Program-made: the position numbers and the translations under genes | Shown here: positions 25,222 to 36,719 of the stretch, piece by piece | Layout: every line of letters starts with the position of its first letter | Numbering within the stretch: position 1 is the first letter of the stretch | Notes under the pieces: model-generated | What the model was told of the DNA's origin: nothing | Seen by the model: only the letters and a program-made list of their open reading frames with translations | Database searches by the model: none | Source of the DNA: Cruorifilaria tuberocauda | Taxonomy: Eukaryota > Nematoda > Chromadorea > Rhabditida > Onchocercidae | Direction: 5' to 3' | Length of the DNA stretch: 64,000 nucleotides | Assembly: GCA_013365365.1 (NCBI GenBank) | Contig: JABVXU010000125.1 | Location: forward strand, 1 to 64,000

Positions 25222-28200
25222 TCATGATGCTTCAGCAACAGATTCTCCCAGTCGAGCCACACCAAAAACTGCTAATTCAGGTGTTTCTGTAAATTTAATT
25301 ATCAAATACGTAAGCACTGGTTTGTGGATAACCCAGTTTCCTTAGACAGCCTTCTAATATATTGTTATTGCCACCAGTTTCCATAGATTCATGAAATATC
25401 ATACCCTGATAATTCCTCTGAGATCTCTTATTTGACAATAGTTGTCTTAGGATACTCTGTTCCGGGCTTGATTCTTCATCGCATCTTACTGAACTGCAAA
25501 TGATTGCCACTTGTATATAGAGTACTTTAAAAATAGAAGTCTTATTTGAATGGGAGCATATATCGTGTTCTAGTTAATTATTGATAGTTCGCCTATAATA
25601 CTTATGAATAAATGAGTAATAACGTTAATGGAATAGTTGAATTAGTGGAATTCAGTAGTACAATCAGAAAATATCCCACTTGCATCGATGGTTGATGATG
25701 ATAAACTGTGTTTTAAGATTCCATGGATTCGTAAACGGTATCCAAGTAGCATTAACTTTGATGCAGTATTTATTGACCGACCTGATTCTGTAACTCATTT
25801 CCTTTGTATCACGCAGATTTAATACTGAAATTATTTCCTCAAGAAGGTTTATGACGGAAGTGATATTATACATTATAGCGTAGAAAAATATATACGTTTT
25901 AATCCAATAATTTTCTCCTCTAAAGATCTAGTTATCTCATTGTTGTCTCCCGGTACTTTACACCTCACTTTCTTTATCATAATATTAAAGTAATTCTGTT
26001 TGCTATGGATATGTAGATATTCGTATTTTCATATTTTAATTCGTTTTATAAATAATAAATATTATTAGAAGTAGGGTCTCACTGATCTTTGAAGGAATTT
26101 TAGCCTATTTGCAGTAACTTAAATAACATTACGAAATAGAACAAGAATTAGAAACCTTGTTTATGATGATATGCTACGTCAAGCAGATCACCCTCATGGA
26201 TGAGATCATAATAATAACATCCAGTAAGATCTTGTGGAAGATGTTTCAGGATAAATGGCAGTCTAAAAAGTTATGCATGATGTAGGTACATAAGAGAGGT
26301 TCATGTATTTGTAAAAAACAATGGTCTAATCATTTGAACAAAATAGCTAGATTTAAATATGTCAAGAAACTATGAAACTGCATGCCCAGAACCGCAACGG
26401 ATGATACGACCGTTTGGTGTTACAGTTATCTGAAATCGCTCTTCTACACCTGCAAAAAATGCAAATTAGGGAAATTAAATCTGATATGTACAATAATCTT
26501 ATCGGCATTTAAAAAATTTCAAGTTTCAGGATCTTGGATATTCCAGATATTACTTACGCGATGAAAATAGTTTGATGAGCAACATCATCAAAGCTGGTTT
26601 GTCAATGCGACGTAATGAACCGTAACAATGAAAATACTCGTAGTTCTGCTCAAAGTGATCCGTATCCCTACAATTATAACTTTTTTGAATTAGTATTCAC
26701 TCAAGAAATAATACAGGTGCAACAATAATTATTGAAACGTGACTGTAAACACATTTACCATTCAAAACTTTTTCTTTGGAAAGGAATGGTATTATTTTAG
26801 AAGTTGGAAAGAAGTGATATTATTTCTACATTATGTAATAATTAAAAAGTTCCAGCATACTTGGAATCGTAAACCCGTAGACGACATGGGAAAGAACGCC
26901 TCAAACCTAGTTTCCACTCTGTTTTCGGCTTATAATGTCCCGTGCTCGAACTTACTGTTTCACAAACTGAATTTATTATGAAAAATAAGCAACCAGTTGT
27001 GGATCATCTTTCGAAGTAAAAAGCACTTATATTATGGCAAGAAGAAATGAGCAATTAATCAATGAAATGATGAATAGTTTAATTCCAATAGTTTTTTAAT
27101 AAAAAAATTACACCTGGGTCGCTGGCATTGACATTTTCGTAGCATCCCAAACTGGTTTCCCTTTTGAAAGTAGCTGCATCTACGGGGTGTAATATTTCGT
27201 ACCAATTTCTGATTAAATATATTCGATATAATGTTAAATTAATCACTTAAGATGACAAATAATATTAGTAATTGCTAATCAATAAAAACGAGTGGTAATT
27301 AGTAATAATGATAGTTTATTATTATTATCATTAATTATTATGTGGAACATTTCAAAAGTGAAAATTACATTCGGAAATTTTTGTATTATGTCTTCCCAAC
27401 CCAATTTTTCAAGGACTTAAATTTCCAGTAATCCGCTTATTCTTTACCGGCGTTAATCAATCCAATTAAAAAATTACTAAGGAAATATAATTTTAAAAAA
27501 GTGAAATATATATTTTGTTTTACTCAACAATCAACCTTACGGTTGAGAATGTTAATATCGATCGCTACAAATAATACCGAGCGAAAACATTCTCTCCCAA
27601 AAACTTATGCATTTCATCGGAAGCATACAAAACTTTTCCTGATGATACATCGACCACAGTTACAAAGTGTTCAACATTCTGCAAATAACTTCAATTTGAA
27701 CTTCATTCCAATTTCTCTCAATTGCAAATCCTGTAAAAAATTACTAAACAAAAATCTCAATGAAACACATTGCTATCAATGATAATGTTCTAATAAAATT
27801 AAAAAGCTTTTAGATAATAATTTCAAACGTTTTTGAGAAGATTCAGCAAGTCGCTGAAGGTAACATATTTCGCACAACAATCATAGTTCAGTTCTTTATC
27901 ATTCGATATTCCTGAAAAGGTATTTGACCTTGCAGTTTTAGTTCAGCGCAATCTTGAAGCTCTTTTTCAGAAAATTTCTTAATTTTCATGTTCTTTGATA
28001 TCGTAATTTCCAGTCCAGATGAAAATTTTTACATTTGCTATAGGTTATTTTTAAAATTTTAGAACGACAAATTAAGTTTTTCAGCTAAATTAAAAGTTGC
28101 TATTGAAACATTCATACTCATTGTACTAATATGATCAAGTGCAAGTCGCAATAGGGAAAGCTTATCCAGCTTTCGACAAAATGTTGCGGGTATCAATGCA

Positions 28201-28333
28201 GCCAGTTGTCCCATCAGTTCATTCATCTTATCACGGCGTCGTTTTTCGATTTCGGAGTGATTATTGCTATTAGCAATACGATTTGTCAGCGGTGAATTTG
28301 GAGCGAAGTCCATCCAATCATCACTAGAATAAT
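25222..28333 (-). CDS. bHLH-PAS transcription factor of BMAL/CYCLE (ARNT-like) type; 5' end not resolved
   Basis: The first recognised exon (28118-28333) carries a bHLH: basic region NHSEIEKRRRDKMN, then helix-loop-helix with RKLDKLSLLRLALDHI. EKRRRDKMN and RKLDKL are the BMAL/CYC form rather than that of ARNT or C. elegans AHA-1 (from memory). Further exons: 27829-27911; 27589-27678 (PAS-A-like FVTVVDVSSGKVLYASDEM); 27114-27179; 26861-26928 (GLRRSFPCRLRVYDSK, the inter-PAS ARRSFFCR block); 26558-26667; about 26373-26449; 26156-26262 (PAS-B, LPFILKHLPQDLTGCYYYDL); 25680-25824 (ATWIPFTNPWNLKTQFIIIN); 25318-25493; 25222-25286 with the stop. Such proteins dimerise with a partner bHLH-PAS factor on E-box-like DNA in the nucleus. 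Three places do not close: upstream of the bHLH, the PAS-A middle between 27589 and 27179, and the 26373/26262 junction, where no phase-matching donor was found. Confidence 0.82.
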
Positions 28334-30594
28334 CTGATAAATTGATAATAAATACGCAGTTAAAGCAAAACTTTGTCTTGTAATTTTCTTTTATCTTCAC
28401 GATCTTCAGATATGCTACTGTGATAAAAGTATGATGTACAAACCAAGGACTTTCGATGTAGTGCGTTCCCTAGTTATGGTTCAATTATAATAAGGCTCCA
28501 TGTGAAACTTGTTCTTGATGCGCTAATTGGAAGCATGAATAAATGAAATTGAGATTTTAAAAAGAATTTAACAAAATATAGAAGAGAAAGAAAAGAAGCA
28601 TCTTATACCGAGCGATTTCCGAAGTCCATTTCAAGTACAAGTTTTCATTTCGCATATTTATTCTCTTTTCCTTAATGGACTATTATAATATGAGCTGTGT
28701 TTAGCTATGATATGTCTTCCAAGTAATTATCCTATCATAAACACGATCCACTAATTTAATGAATACAGTTTGTACAAATTCTCTACACTCTTCTTAAAAT
28801 TATTACCCTCTTACGGAGTGGCATAAGCATAGAAGTATCCGAGTGACCATAAAACGCAATATTTGGCAACGGAATATTTATTATCTGAACATTTCTCTTT
28901 TGCAAAATAAAAAAAGAATTTCATGGAAATAGTGCCGAAGCACTATTTAGCTCTCTTTCTGCCCTACTCTATGCCTCTCTAATTCATCCATCTGAATTTT
29001 TAATAACCTTTTAACGCTCAGTAATGCTGAGCAGTGAGAAGCAGAAGAATAAAAGCTTGACTAACACGTAAGACGGAATTGTTGTGTTAAATCATCCACA
29101 AGTAACTAAGATAGGAATTGAAGTAAAAATTCATGAGTATTGGTGAGGTAGTAAAAGTAAGACTTTCACGTTCGGTGAACGCTGCCCAACGGAAATGCTA
29201 TAATAGCAGGTCAGATTTCATTGCTTCAGATATGATTCATTCACGACACAACTGATTATCTATCACAACGGATACTTTCTTTAGCTTGGCAGCAAATTCC
29301 AAATTTCTTTCGAAATTATTGATTACTCACTTAACGCTACCCTCCCTACCCGAGACGGTAAATGGACGGTCGGTGCCCGAAGAGGAGGGTAGGGCGACTC
29401 GCCTGACCCCTGTTGCTCTGACCCTAAATGTGGAGTGGATGGTTGTCTGCTTCGGTGTGCTGTGCTCACCTCTCCCCTTTCCCCATTAAGCTGACGGTAG
29501 AATGGGTCGCGCATAGCTCTTCCTTCACGGGCACAGGTCAGGCAATGACTGAGCATGGATGAGCTGACTGCTGGATAGCTCGAGTAGTTCTATGCTCTAA
29601 TACTTTTCCCTCCTACTCCATCTTATTTCACCTCTTCTCCTTTTCTTCCTTCCGCCTCTCGTCCATTGTCGCCGACTACTACTAACCTAAGTGGCGATTG
29701 GAGTGACCCCTGTTGTCTGTCTCCCGTAAGCTTGCATCATTTTGGCATCCTTCCTATTATTGCTTCTCTTTTCTTAAGATTTCGTAAAATTTTGGCTGAA
29801 ATTTCTTAACTCATTGAAATTTATGAAGGATTTTTGAAATTGAAACAGAACTTTCATCTCTCTGCAAGCTTCTGATCGGACAAATTCTCATTATCTTCCC
29901 ATTTCATACTTCCTAACTTTTCTATCTTAAAATACCAATTCGTATATTTCTCTTCGATCTAGTCACTAGTGGTATCTAACTGAGCCTATCTCAGATTATT
30001 TTTCTTCACCCTTTAATACTAACTAAATCAGTAATGTAAGAGCATCGTCATCTTTGTGTTTTTGCTCTAATTCGAAAGGAATTATGCTAATAATCCTTCT
30101 ACTTTTCATGTGTTTTTGATCAAATGACATGAACTTACCACCATATTTCCCTAATTCATCTAAATTTAGATAGGAAATTTTAAGTTTCTTCTTAGGAGCG
30201 ATCCATGCCGTTAAAGTTCCTAAAAAGTGGATGATAGATTATGATAAGACGGGCGGTTGCCTGGCACATGAGACAGAAAAATTTGGTAACGAAAATTGAT
30301 AGCAGTGATTCATTTTGAAAAGAATACCATATCACAAGGCTAATATTATATTGTTTATCTATTTGCTATTTGCAGATCGTTTTATCAGTTTAGTGTTAAC
30401 GACTAAAAATTTATTCACTTTCATTTGGAAAGTTATAGTTTTTTTTCTCGCTGCTTGAGTGATCAAGTTTGCTCAAATTCAACGATAAATTCAGTCCGGA
30501 ATATTTATGGTTACTGAAAGTTGCTAGCAAGTATTAGTAGACTTGAATTCCGAAAGTGATCTCATTTCAAGTGCCATAAACGTGCTTGTAAAGT
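28334..30594. other. Intergenic, with a GC-richer island at about 29330-29560
   Basis: This is the gap between the divergent BMAL-like and innexin genes. The missing 5' exon(s) of the BMAL-like gene probably lie in its left part. Around 29330-29560 the sequence is distinctly richer in C and G, with open frames on both strands (29286-29489 +, 29323-29556 -) that show no domain. A CpG-like or promoter element is possible but not shown. Confidence 0.4.
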
Positions 30595-33500
30595 ATGTTG
30601 GGTATACCGTTTCTGGACAGTGCATTTCTGAAGATATTTTCACCAACAACATATGATGATCGTATCGACCGACTTAATTATTTTGTCACAAGCTCTTTAT
30701 TAACTTTCTTTGCTATTCTCGTCTCAGCGAAACAGTGAGTTAATTTATAAATTTTTCTAAAATTAATTCAGTTTTTCTGCTAAAATTTTGTCGCAAATTC
30801 AAAACGGAATAATCACTATGACTCTAATGGTGCTAGTTATCGGGAAGCGTCTATTCTAGATATGTAGGTTCACCGATACAATGTTGGGTGCCTATGGAAT
30901 TTAAAGGTGGATGGGAGCAATATACGGAAGATTACTGCTTCATACAGGTTTTCTGTCTAAGCTTTAATTTATAAAAATGAACAAATATCGTTTTAAATGC
31001 TAAAATCATTATCAAAATTTTAAATTTACTTAACACTGAAGTTGATGACTAGGAACTTCATATATGAGCTGTTACTATTTGTATCGATAATATTATGTTA
31101 GTTTTGATGTGTTGATCATGTAATTTTTTTACTGTTTTCTGTCAATAGAAATGTACTACACGCATATTTCCACTGACATAAGACAATAAAAAATTACATA
31201 ATACATGCACGTAAATACGTTTTGAAATGAGAAATGTCGAGGAATTATAAAACCTATTAAAGTTACAATTATAAACAATGCGATAAAAAGTTATTACAAT
31301 TATATTCAATACAGAATACTTATTGGGTACACTTTGACGATCCGGTGCCGGAGGATGTGAATGACCGTCATGGAGCCGAAATTGGTTACTATCAGTGGGT
31401 ACCAATTATGTTAGTACTACAGGCACTGATGTTTTTCATTCCAGAATGGATGTGGAAAACTCTTAATAAACAGAGTGGTTAGTCATTCTTACTACTTTTT
31501 TTCAAAATTTTCAAATATTAAATGTCAACCTCAAAATTTCTTTCTTTTTTATTCCGATTAGAGTCACCTGATTCCCATTGATCAGAACAGACATGATTTT
31601 CATATACATCAGGTGATGAATGAAAATTATGAAATATAAATGAAAATAAATTTCATCGGAAAAATAGCCTTTCAGTCCACGAAGTTACTAGCAGCACATG
31701 ATATATGATATCCTATAAATACAAGATATCTATGTATATTTTTGGCTTGTCTCAGGTCTCGATTTGGATACGATAGTAAAAGAAGCAAAAAATCTGCGGG
31801 CATCAAAGTGTAATGAACGGAAGAAGGAATTAGAAAAACTGGCGTTGTTTGTTGAAGAATGTCTGGAATTCGATACACCTCATCACCAAAACCGTTACTT
31901 CTGTTTTAATTATGGCTACTCATTGGGTTCCTATGTAACGTTGCTGTACCTGTTCATGAAGTTACTCTTTGTTATCAACATATTCAGCCAATTTGTAATC
32001 CTCAATAATTTCCTTGGTACTAATCACAGTCTTTGGGGATTCCAGGTAATTCTCTCTGAATGTCTGGAATACAGGCTTCATTTCCTTTATCAATATTTAA
32101 CGGCTAGTCTAAGCTTCGTGATCTGCAATTATATAGTGCTGTAAGGTTAGAATTGTAAAAAAAAAAAACATAGAAGTGTCAAGTACACAATTGAGGATCT
32201 CAGATATTACTGGATCTATGGCAAGGCCGAGAATGGCTGGATTCCGGCGTGTTTCCACGTGTAACAATGTGCGATTTCAAAGTGCGGCGCTTAGCAAATA
32301 TTCATCGTTATTCAGTTCAGTGCGTTCTAATGATCAATATGTTCAATGAAAAAATATATCTTTTCATCTGGTTCGGTTTTTAATTTTCTTTGCAAATAGA
32401 AAAATTAATGAAGTCACTATCAAATAATCAAGATTTTCGAATATCTATTGATCCAGTAGTCATAAAAATACCCAATTACAGATCATATGCTTACCCATTT
32501 AACTAATCTATAGGAAGAACATTACCGTACAGTTGAGACATACCCTCTAATAACTGGTAAAATTGATTTGAATTAGTAATTATTTAAGGGTGTCATGGTG
32601 ATTTTGATACTCATGATGATTAGAAGGAATGTAAAGGAAAACTGAGTGTAACTCGACCTGTTCTTTTAACTTATAGGTCATGTCAAGGACTACCGAAATG
32701 TCGTTTTTATTTTTTAAAACTAGGTGTTATTGAAAAACAAAATTTTATAGGTTTTGGTTTCTGTTTGTTGCTGCATCCACATTACTTAACTTCATCTACT
32801 TCGTTTATAATACCACATTAGCCTCAAATCGGGAACGTACAGCGCAATTACTCCTTTTACATATGAAGCTAGATGAAACACCTATGGATCAAACAATATT
32901 ACGTCGTTTTGTGCATAGAGCACTGCGACCAGGTGTGCAGTTATCATTTTCACATTAGTTCCATCGCTGATAAATTTTAAGTCACTGTTTTAATTTTTCG
33001 TTATTTAGCTACTTAAAATCATTTAAGAGTTATCCAAAAGGCAAAATTATAGTTGGATCGTATGATTTCATTAAGAAAGTGTCTGTCTATCAAGTTCTGA
33101 AACTTCTTCGAAATACAAGGTGGAAACATGCAAGCTATGAAGACACTCTATTGTGCAACTACGATTTTAATCACATCATTTATATTGAAAAACTAGTCGC
33201 TACCAAACCTCTTTCAATCAGTTAATTCCAGACGGTATATTACTTTTGCGATTTGTTGATATGTATGCTGGCGGTATGATGGCACGTGATCTTTGTGGGC
33301 AACTCTTTGCCGATTTTTACCGGGAACAGTATCATCGTGCAACTGGTAGTCACACAACAAAAAGTTCATCACCAGGTCTTGATGATGGCTTTACCGAAAC
33401 GCAGTATGATCCGGAAAAAGTAAGTCATCATAATAATTTTCCGGATCATCTTCAAGTTAATAAGGCAAGGTTACATACTGTTACTATTCTTAGTAAATCA

Positions 33501-33806
33501 AGAAAACGGTAGAGTTTGTAAAAGAAAAAGTTATGGGATCCGTATTTTTGATTTCATGCTTTTTCCTAAGATTTTAATCGGAAAAGGGAATAGAAAACAA
33601 TCTTCTATAATGTCAGTTTCATTGTATTGAAAAATCTGAAAAAAGAATTGAACTAATTGTGATACATTTAGTCTGGAGAAGAACTATCTTGGATTTGTTG
33701 AATCAATCCTGGATTTTACTTTGCTAACTGTCTTAATTTGCAGCTACATGGTCCACTGATGCAACCAGATGCATTCACACGACCAGTGAAAGGCAAAGCT
33801 TCGTAA
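30595..33806 (+). CDS. Innexin (gap-junction subunit)
   Basis: Eight exons join in phase: 30595-30734, 30860-30947, 31315-31477, 31756-32045, 32204-32370, 32751-32932, 33232-33419, 33744-33806; 426 residues, a normal innexin length. Residues ~14-46 hold the N-terminus and first membrane segment ([20 protein letters not shown]). The first extracellular loop has the two expected cysteines (SPIQCWVP and EDYCFIQ). The family signature YYQWVP is at about 101-106, at the start of the second membrane segment. Third ([14 protein letters not shown]) and fourth ([17 protein letters not shown]) segments follow, with the second-loop cysteines between them in the [16 protein letters not shown] and SVQC stretches. 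The cytoplasmic tail is short and Ser/Thr-rich. Innexins assemble into invertebrate gap junctions and hemichannels at the plasma membrane. The particular inx paralogue cannot be told from sequence alone. Confidence 0.95.
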
Positions 33807-36719
33807 AGACATAATAGAATATTATGACACCTGGTTAAAAATATTTAATTGGTTCTTTACGATTCATATGTGGTATTAGGCACTCAAATTTCTGTTGTTT
33901 TCTTCGGCATTTCTGTGATTTATACTAAACTGGCAATTCTAGATTTTTATGTGTTAAACTAACAAATTAAGGGGTCTTCTTCGTGCTTATTCGACTGATA
34001 GAATCCATTAATTTTGTTGGTTGTTTCCGTTTTTATTAATGAAATTGCTAAAATGGATTGAAAAACAACTCTTTTTGTACTTAACTGAATAAGTGTTTTG
34101 CATAGTAGAAGTTGTGGAAGCAAATTAATCAGAAAGTAAGAAGAGAAACAAAGAAGCTGAAGAATTTTCGCTATCATTTCTGATTCTCATCATTTAAATC
34201 TTTCGGTTTACATCGCACGCTTAATTTAGTTGTTTAATTTCCTTTTATTGTTTTACTACTGGCAATATTTTTGCATACCATTATAAAATACTCATTTTCT
34301 GGTTTGTTTTTAAAAATTTTTTTTAAAAAAAAGCTTTGAAAAATGGATATAACATAATAACATCTCTGGAAGGGAGTATTTTTTCTTTAAATATTTTAGA
34401 ACTCTGAAATTTTCGATTTATCTTTCTACTTTTTTTTCAAAGAAGGATTTTGTATCCTGTTCAGGAAATATTGCAAAATTAGGACTTTTTTGGCACAAAA
34501 CGGTTCTGTCAATTGACTATTAAAGATTGTTATGCTTTTCTATAACTCCTATATAATTTTAAAAAAGACATAGGATGTTTTGATTTTGATATTGTAATTA
34601 GAAATAGAATAGGACAAAATACAGTGATAAAAACTGAAATCAAGTTCTTAAGTAAATTTTGAATGACTTACGTAACGCTACAATCGGTAAGTTTATCATC
34701 GTGTACTTTTCCTGTCATCCTGAATAACTTCTTCGAATTTGTTTCCTGAAAATCTCTTGTAGATTAACTCTGAAGCAAACTGTGAGCAAACGATTCTCAT
34801 TGACCTTATTTATTTCCTTTGTTTAGCATTTTTTTATTCATAATATTATTTAATATGTACCGCATTTTGAATTTTGTTATATCTAGCCGATTGCGACACA
34901 TACTCTTACATTCAAAAAATTGGTGGAATTTTATATCAAAAGGAAAACGCTTAAATATCAGTCATATATATTGCATTCCAACTTACAATTTTCCAGATTT
35001 CTGTAAAAATATTCGTAATTACGACTGGGTGCCAAAATTGCTCTCTACGAACGCATTCCTACTTGTCGATTTATAAAATTTCAACAAATAATACCAATTA
35101 TAATCAAATATATTTTCAAAATTGTCGGATCTTCATGTTCCGTAAAGTCACTGTTGTGAACTTTACCGAAATTACATGAATTGCATATTTCATTGTCCTG
35201 ACAATCTTATTTTGAAAATTTGGCTTATTTTCGAAAACCACCTAATCTAATTGGAAAATGCAATACCGGCCTTAGAAGCATGTCAATCTCGAAAAGTATT
35301 AAAGTCTGGAGTTAGGATCGGACTAGTTTTAAGCTTATCTAGAATTCGTACTTTAGGAAGGTAGAAATAGGCTTATAAATTAGGATTAGATCTTAAAAGC
35401 TGGAAGGAGACAGAAATGGTTGTTACCTTACTGTGAAAAAGTATTTTGGCAGCGTTGGTTCTAACTTTTCCAATAAACACGGAATTGATCAGCTCAGTTC
35501 AGCGTGACGTGGTTTGTGCTTGCAATTCGGAGGAGTGATAGGGCCCATAGGTATTTTTGAAGGTCATAGCTCTTATATGTTCGCAATACCGGTTATTGAT
35601 GTACACATTTCAGAAAGGTATGCATCTCCAATGCAATTCAATTGTTCTCAAGGTATTTCCAGATTTTCCAGCCTAGCTGACTCACAGGTCATCGAACGAG
35701 GGATATAGATTTGCGAGGATGTGAATGGAATGTTTTAAAAAAGGATGACCGAAGAATGAGCTGAGCTGTTCCATGAGAGAAAGGAATTCAAGCTTAAGCC
35801 TAACAGAAATTTAACATGTTTTTTTCTGAAAATTAGATTTATGACTAAAGCAATAGCAGGGACAAAATTTCATTAAAATAGATCTCATACTGATCGATCA
35901 AGTCTTTTTATTGCTTCTTGGCGCAGTATCTTTTGCATTGTAAAGGACGTAATCATTTTAACAGCTGATGCTGTATCTGATTAGGCGTTGTATGAGCGAC
36001 AAAAGGAATTTCTCTCTGTTTCTTCCATGGAGTTATCGCTCCACTGTATGTTCACACGTGGTAAGGATCGTATAGATAGTTTACAACTAGTCCAAGTTAG
36101 GCATGAAGCTTGAGATTTTTTGTAAGGTAACACATGTCAAGCGCCACCGCTTATTTAGATTCGCCTATTAGTTAGACGATTGAAACAGAAACTTCCATTT
36201 GCTTTGCATAAAAATGTTAACAGTTTTATGTTACTGTGAATTTGGTAAAAAACGTAAAAAAATATGCACAAAATCAAAAATGGTAGCAACGATACTCACT
36301 CAGAGTAACGTTGCTATCATTGCTTCTATGTGCTGGAATGTTTACGAGATTTATTTTTAAAAATTTCCTGTGCATTACATCATATGTAAAGATCTTACGA
36401 AGACGTTTTTTGGAGTTATTGCAAGAGGGCCAACGAAAATGCAATTTGGAGTAATTATGTCTTAAACTTATGCATATTTTATTTGAGTCTGCATTTTTTT
36501 CTATTTTATTCTAAGCAGAAATCATCCACAAGCATGAAAGGAGTCAAATATTGCGTGAACTGAATAAATTCACTTTTCATAATACACTACTTTTGGTTTT
36601 TATTGCACATCTTCGACAGCATTGTTACCGCACAGGGAGAAGCAGTAACACATATTACAATCTCAACTCGAAAATTTCTAATAGCGAATAAAAATAGGTT
36701 TACAAGCTTTCTTGCATCG
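33807..36719. other. Intergenic; one compact hairpin
   Basis: This stretch lies between the convergent 3' ends of the innexin (+) and TRAPPC12 (-). Open frames such as 35514-35708 (+) have no partner exons or domain. The only structure seen is the inverted repeat at 36279-36321. Confidence 0.45.
36279..36321. repeat. Inverted repeat / hairpin, about 18 paired bases with a 5-base loop
   Basis: AATGGTAGCAACG pairs with CGTTGCTATCATT (one G-T pair). After one A-A mismatch, TACTC pairs with GAGTA around the loop ACTCA. It lies about 400 bases beyond the stop codon of TRAPPC12, in the intergenic region. Confidence 0.75.

Noticed and set aside
25103..25280. Plus-strand exon pair (MSKKLRNSGG, then HHDASATDSPSRATPK) downstream of the syntaxin
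   Set aside because: The second piece is the exact antisense of the last BMAL-like exon, which joins in phase to a stop on the minus strand. The plus-strand reading has no continuation.
29323..29556. Minus-strand frame in the GC-richer island
   Set aside because: It is low in hydrophobic core residues, matches no family and has an equally open frame on the other strand, so composition explains it.
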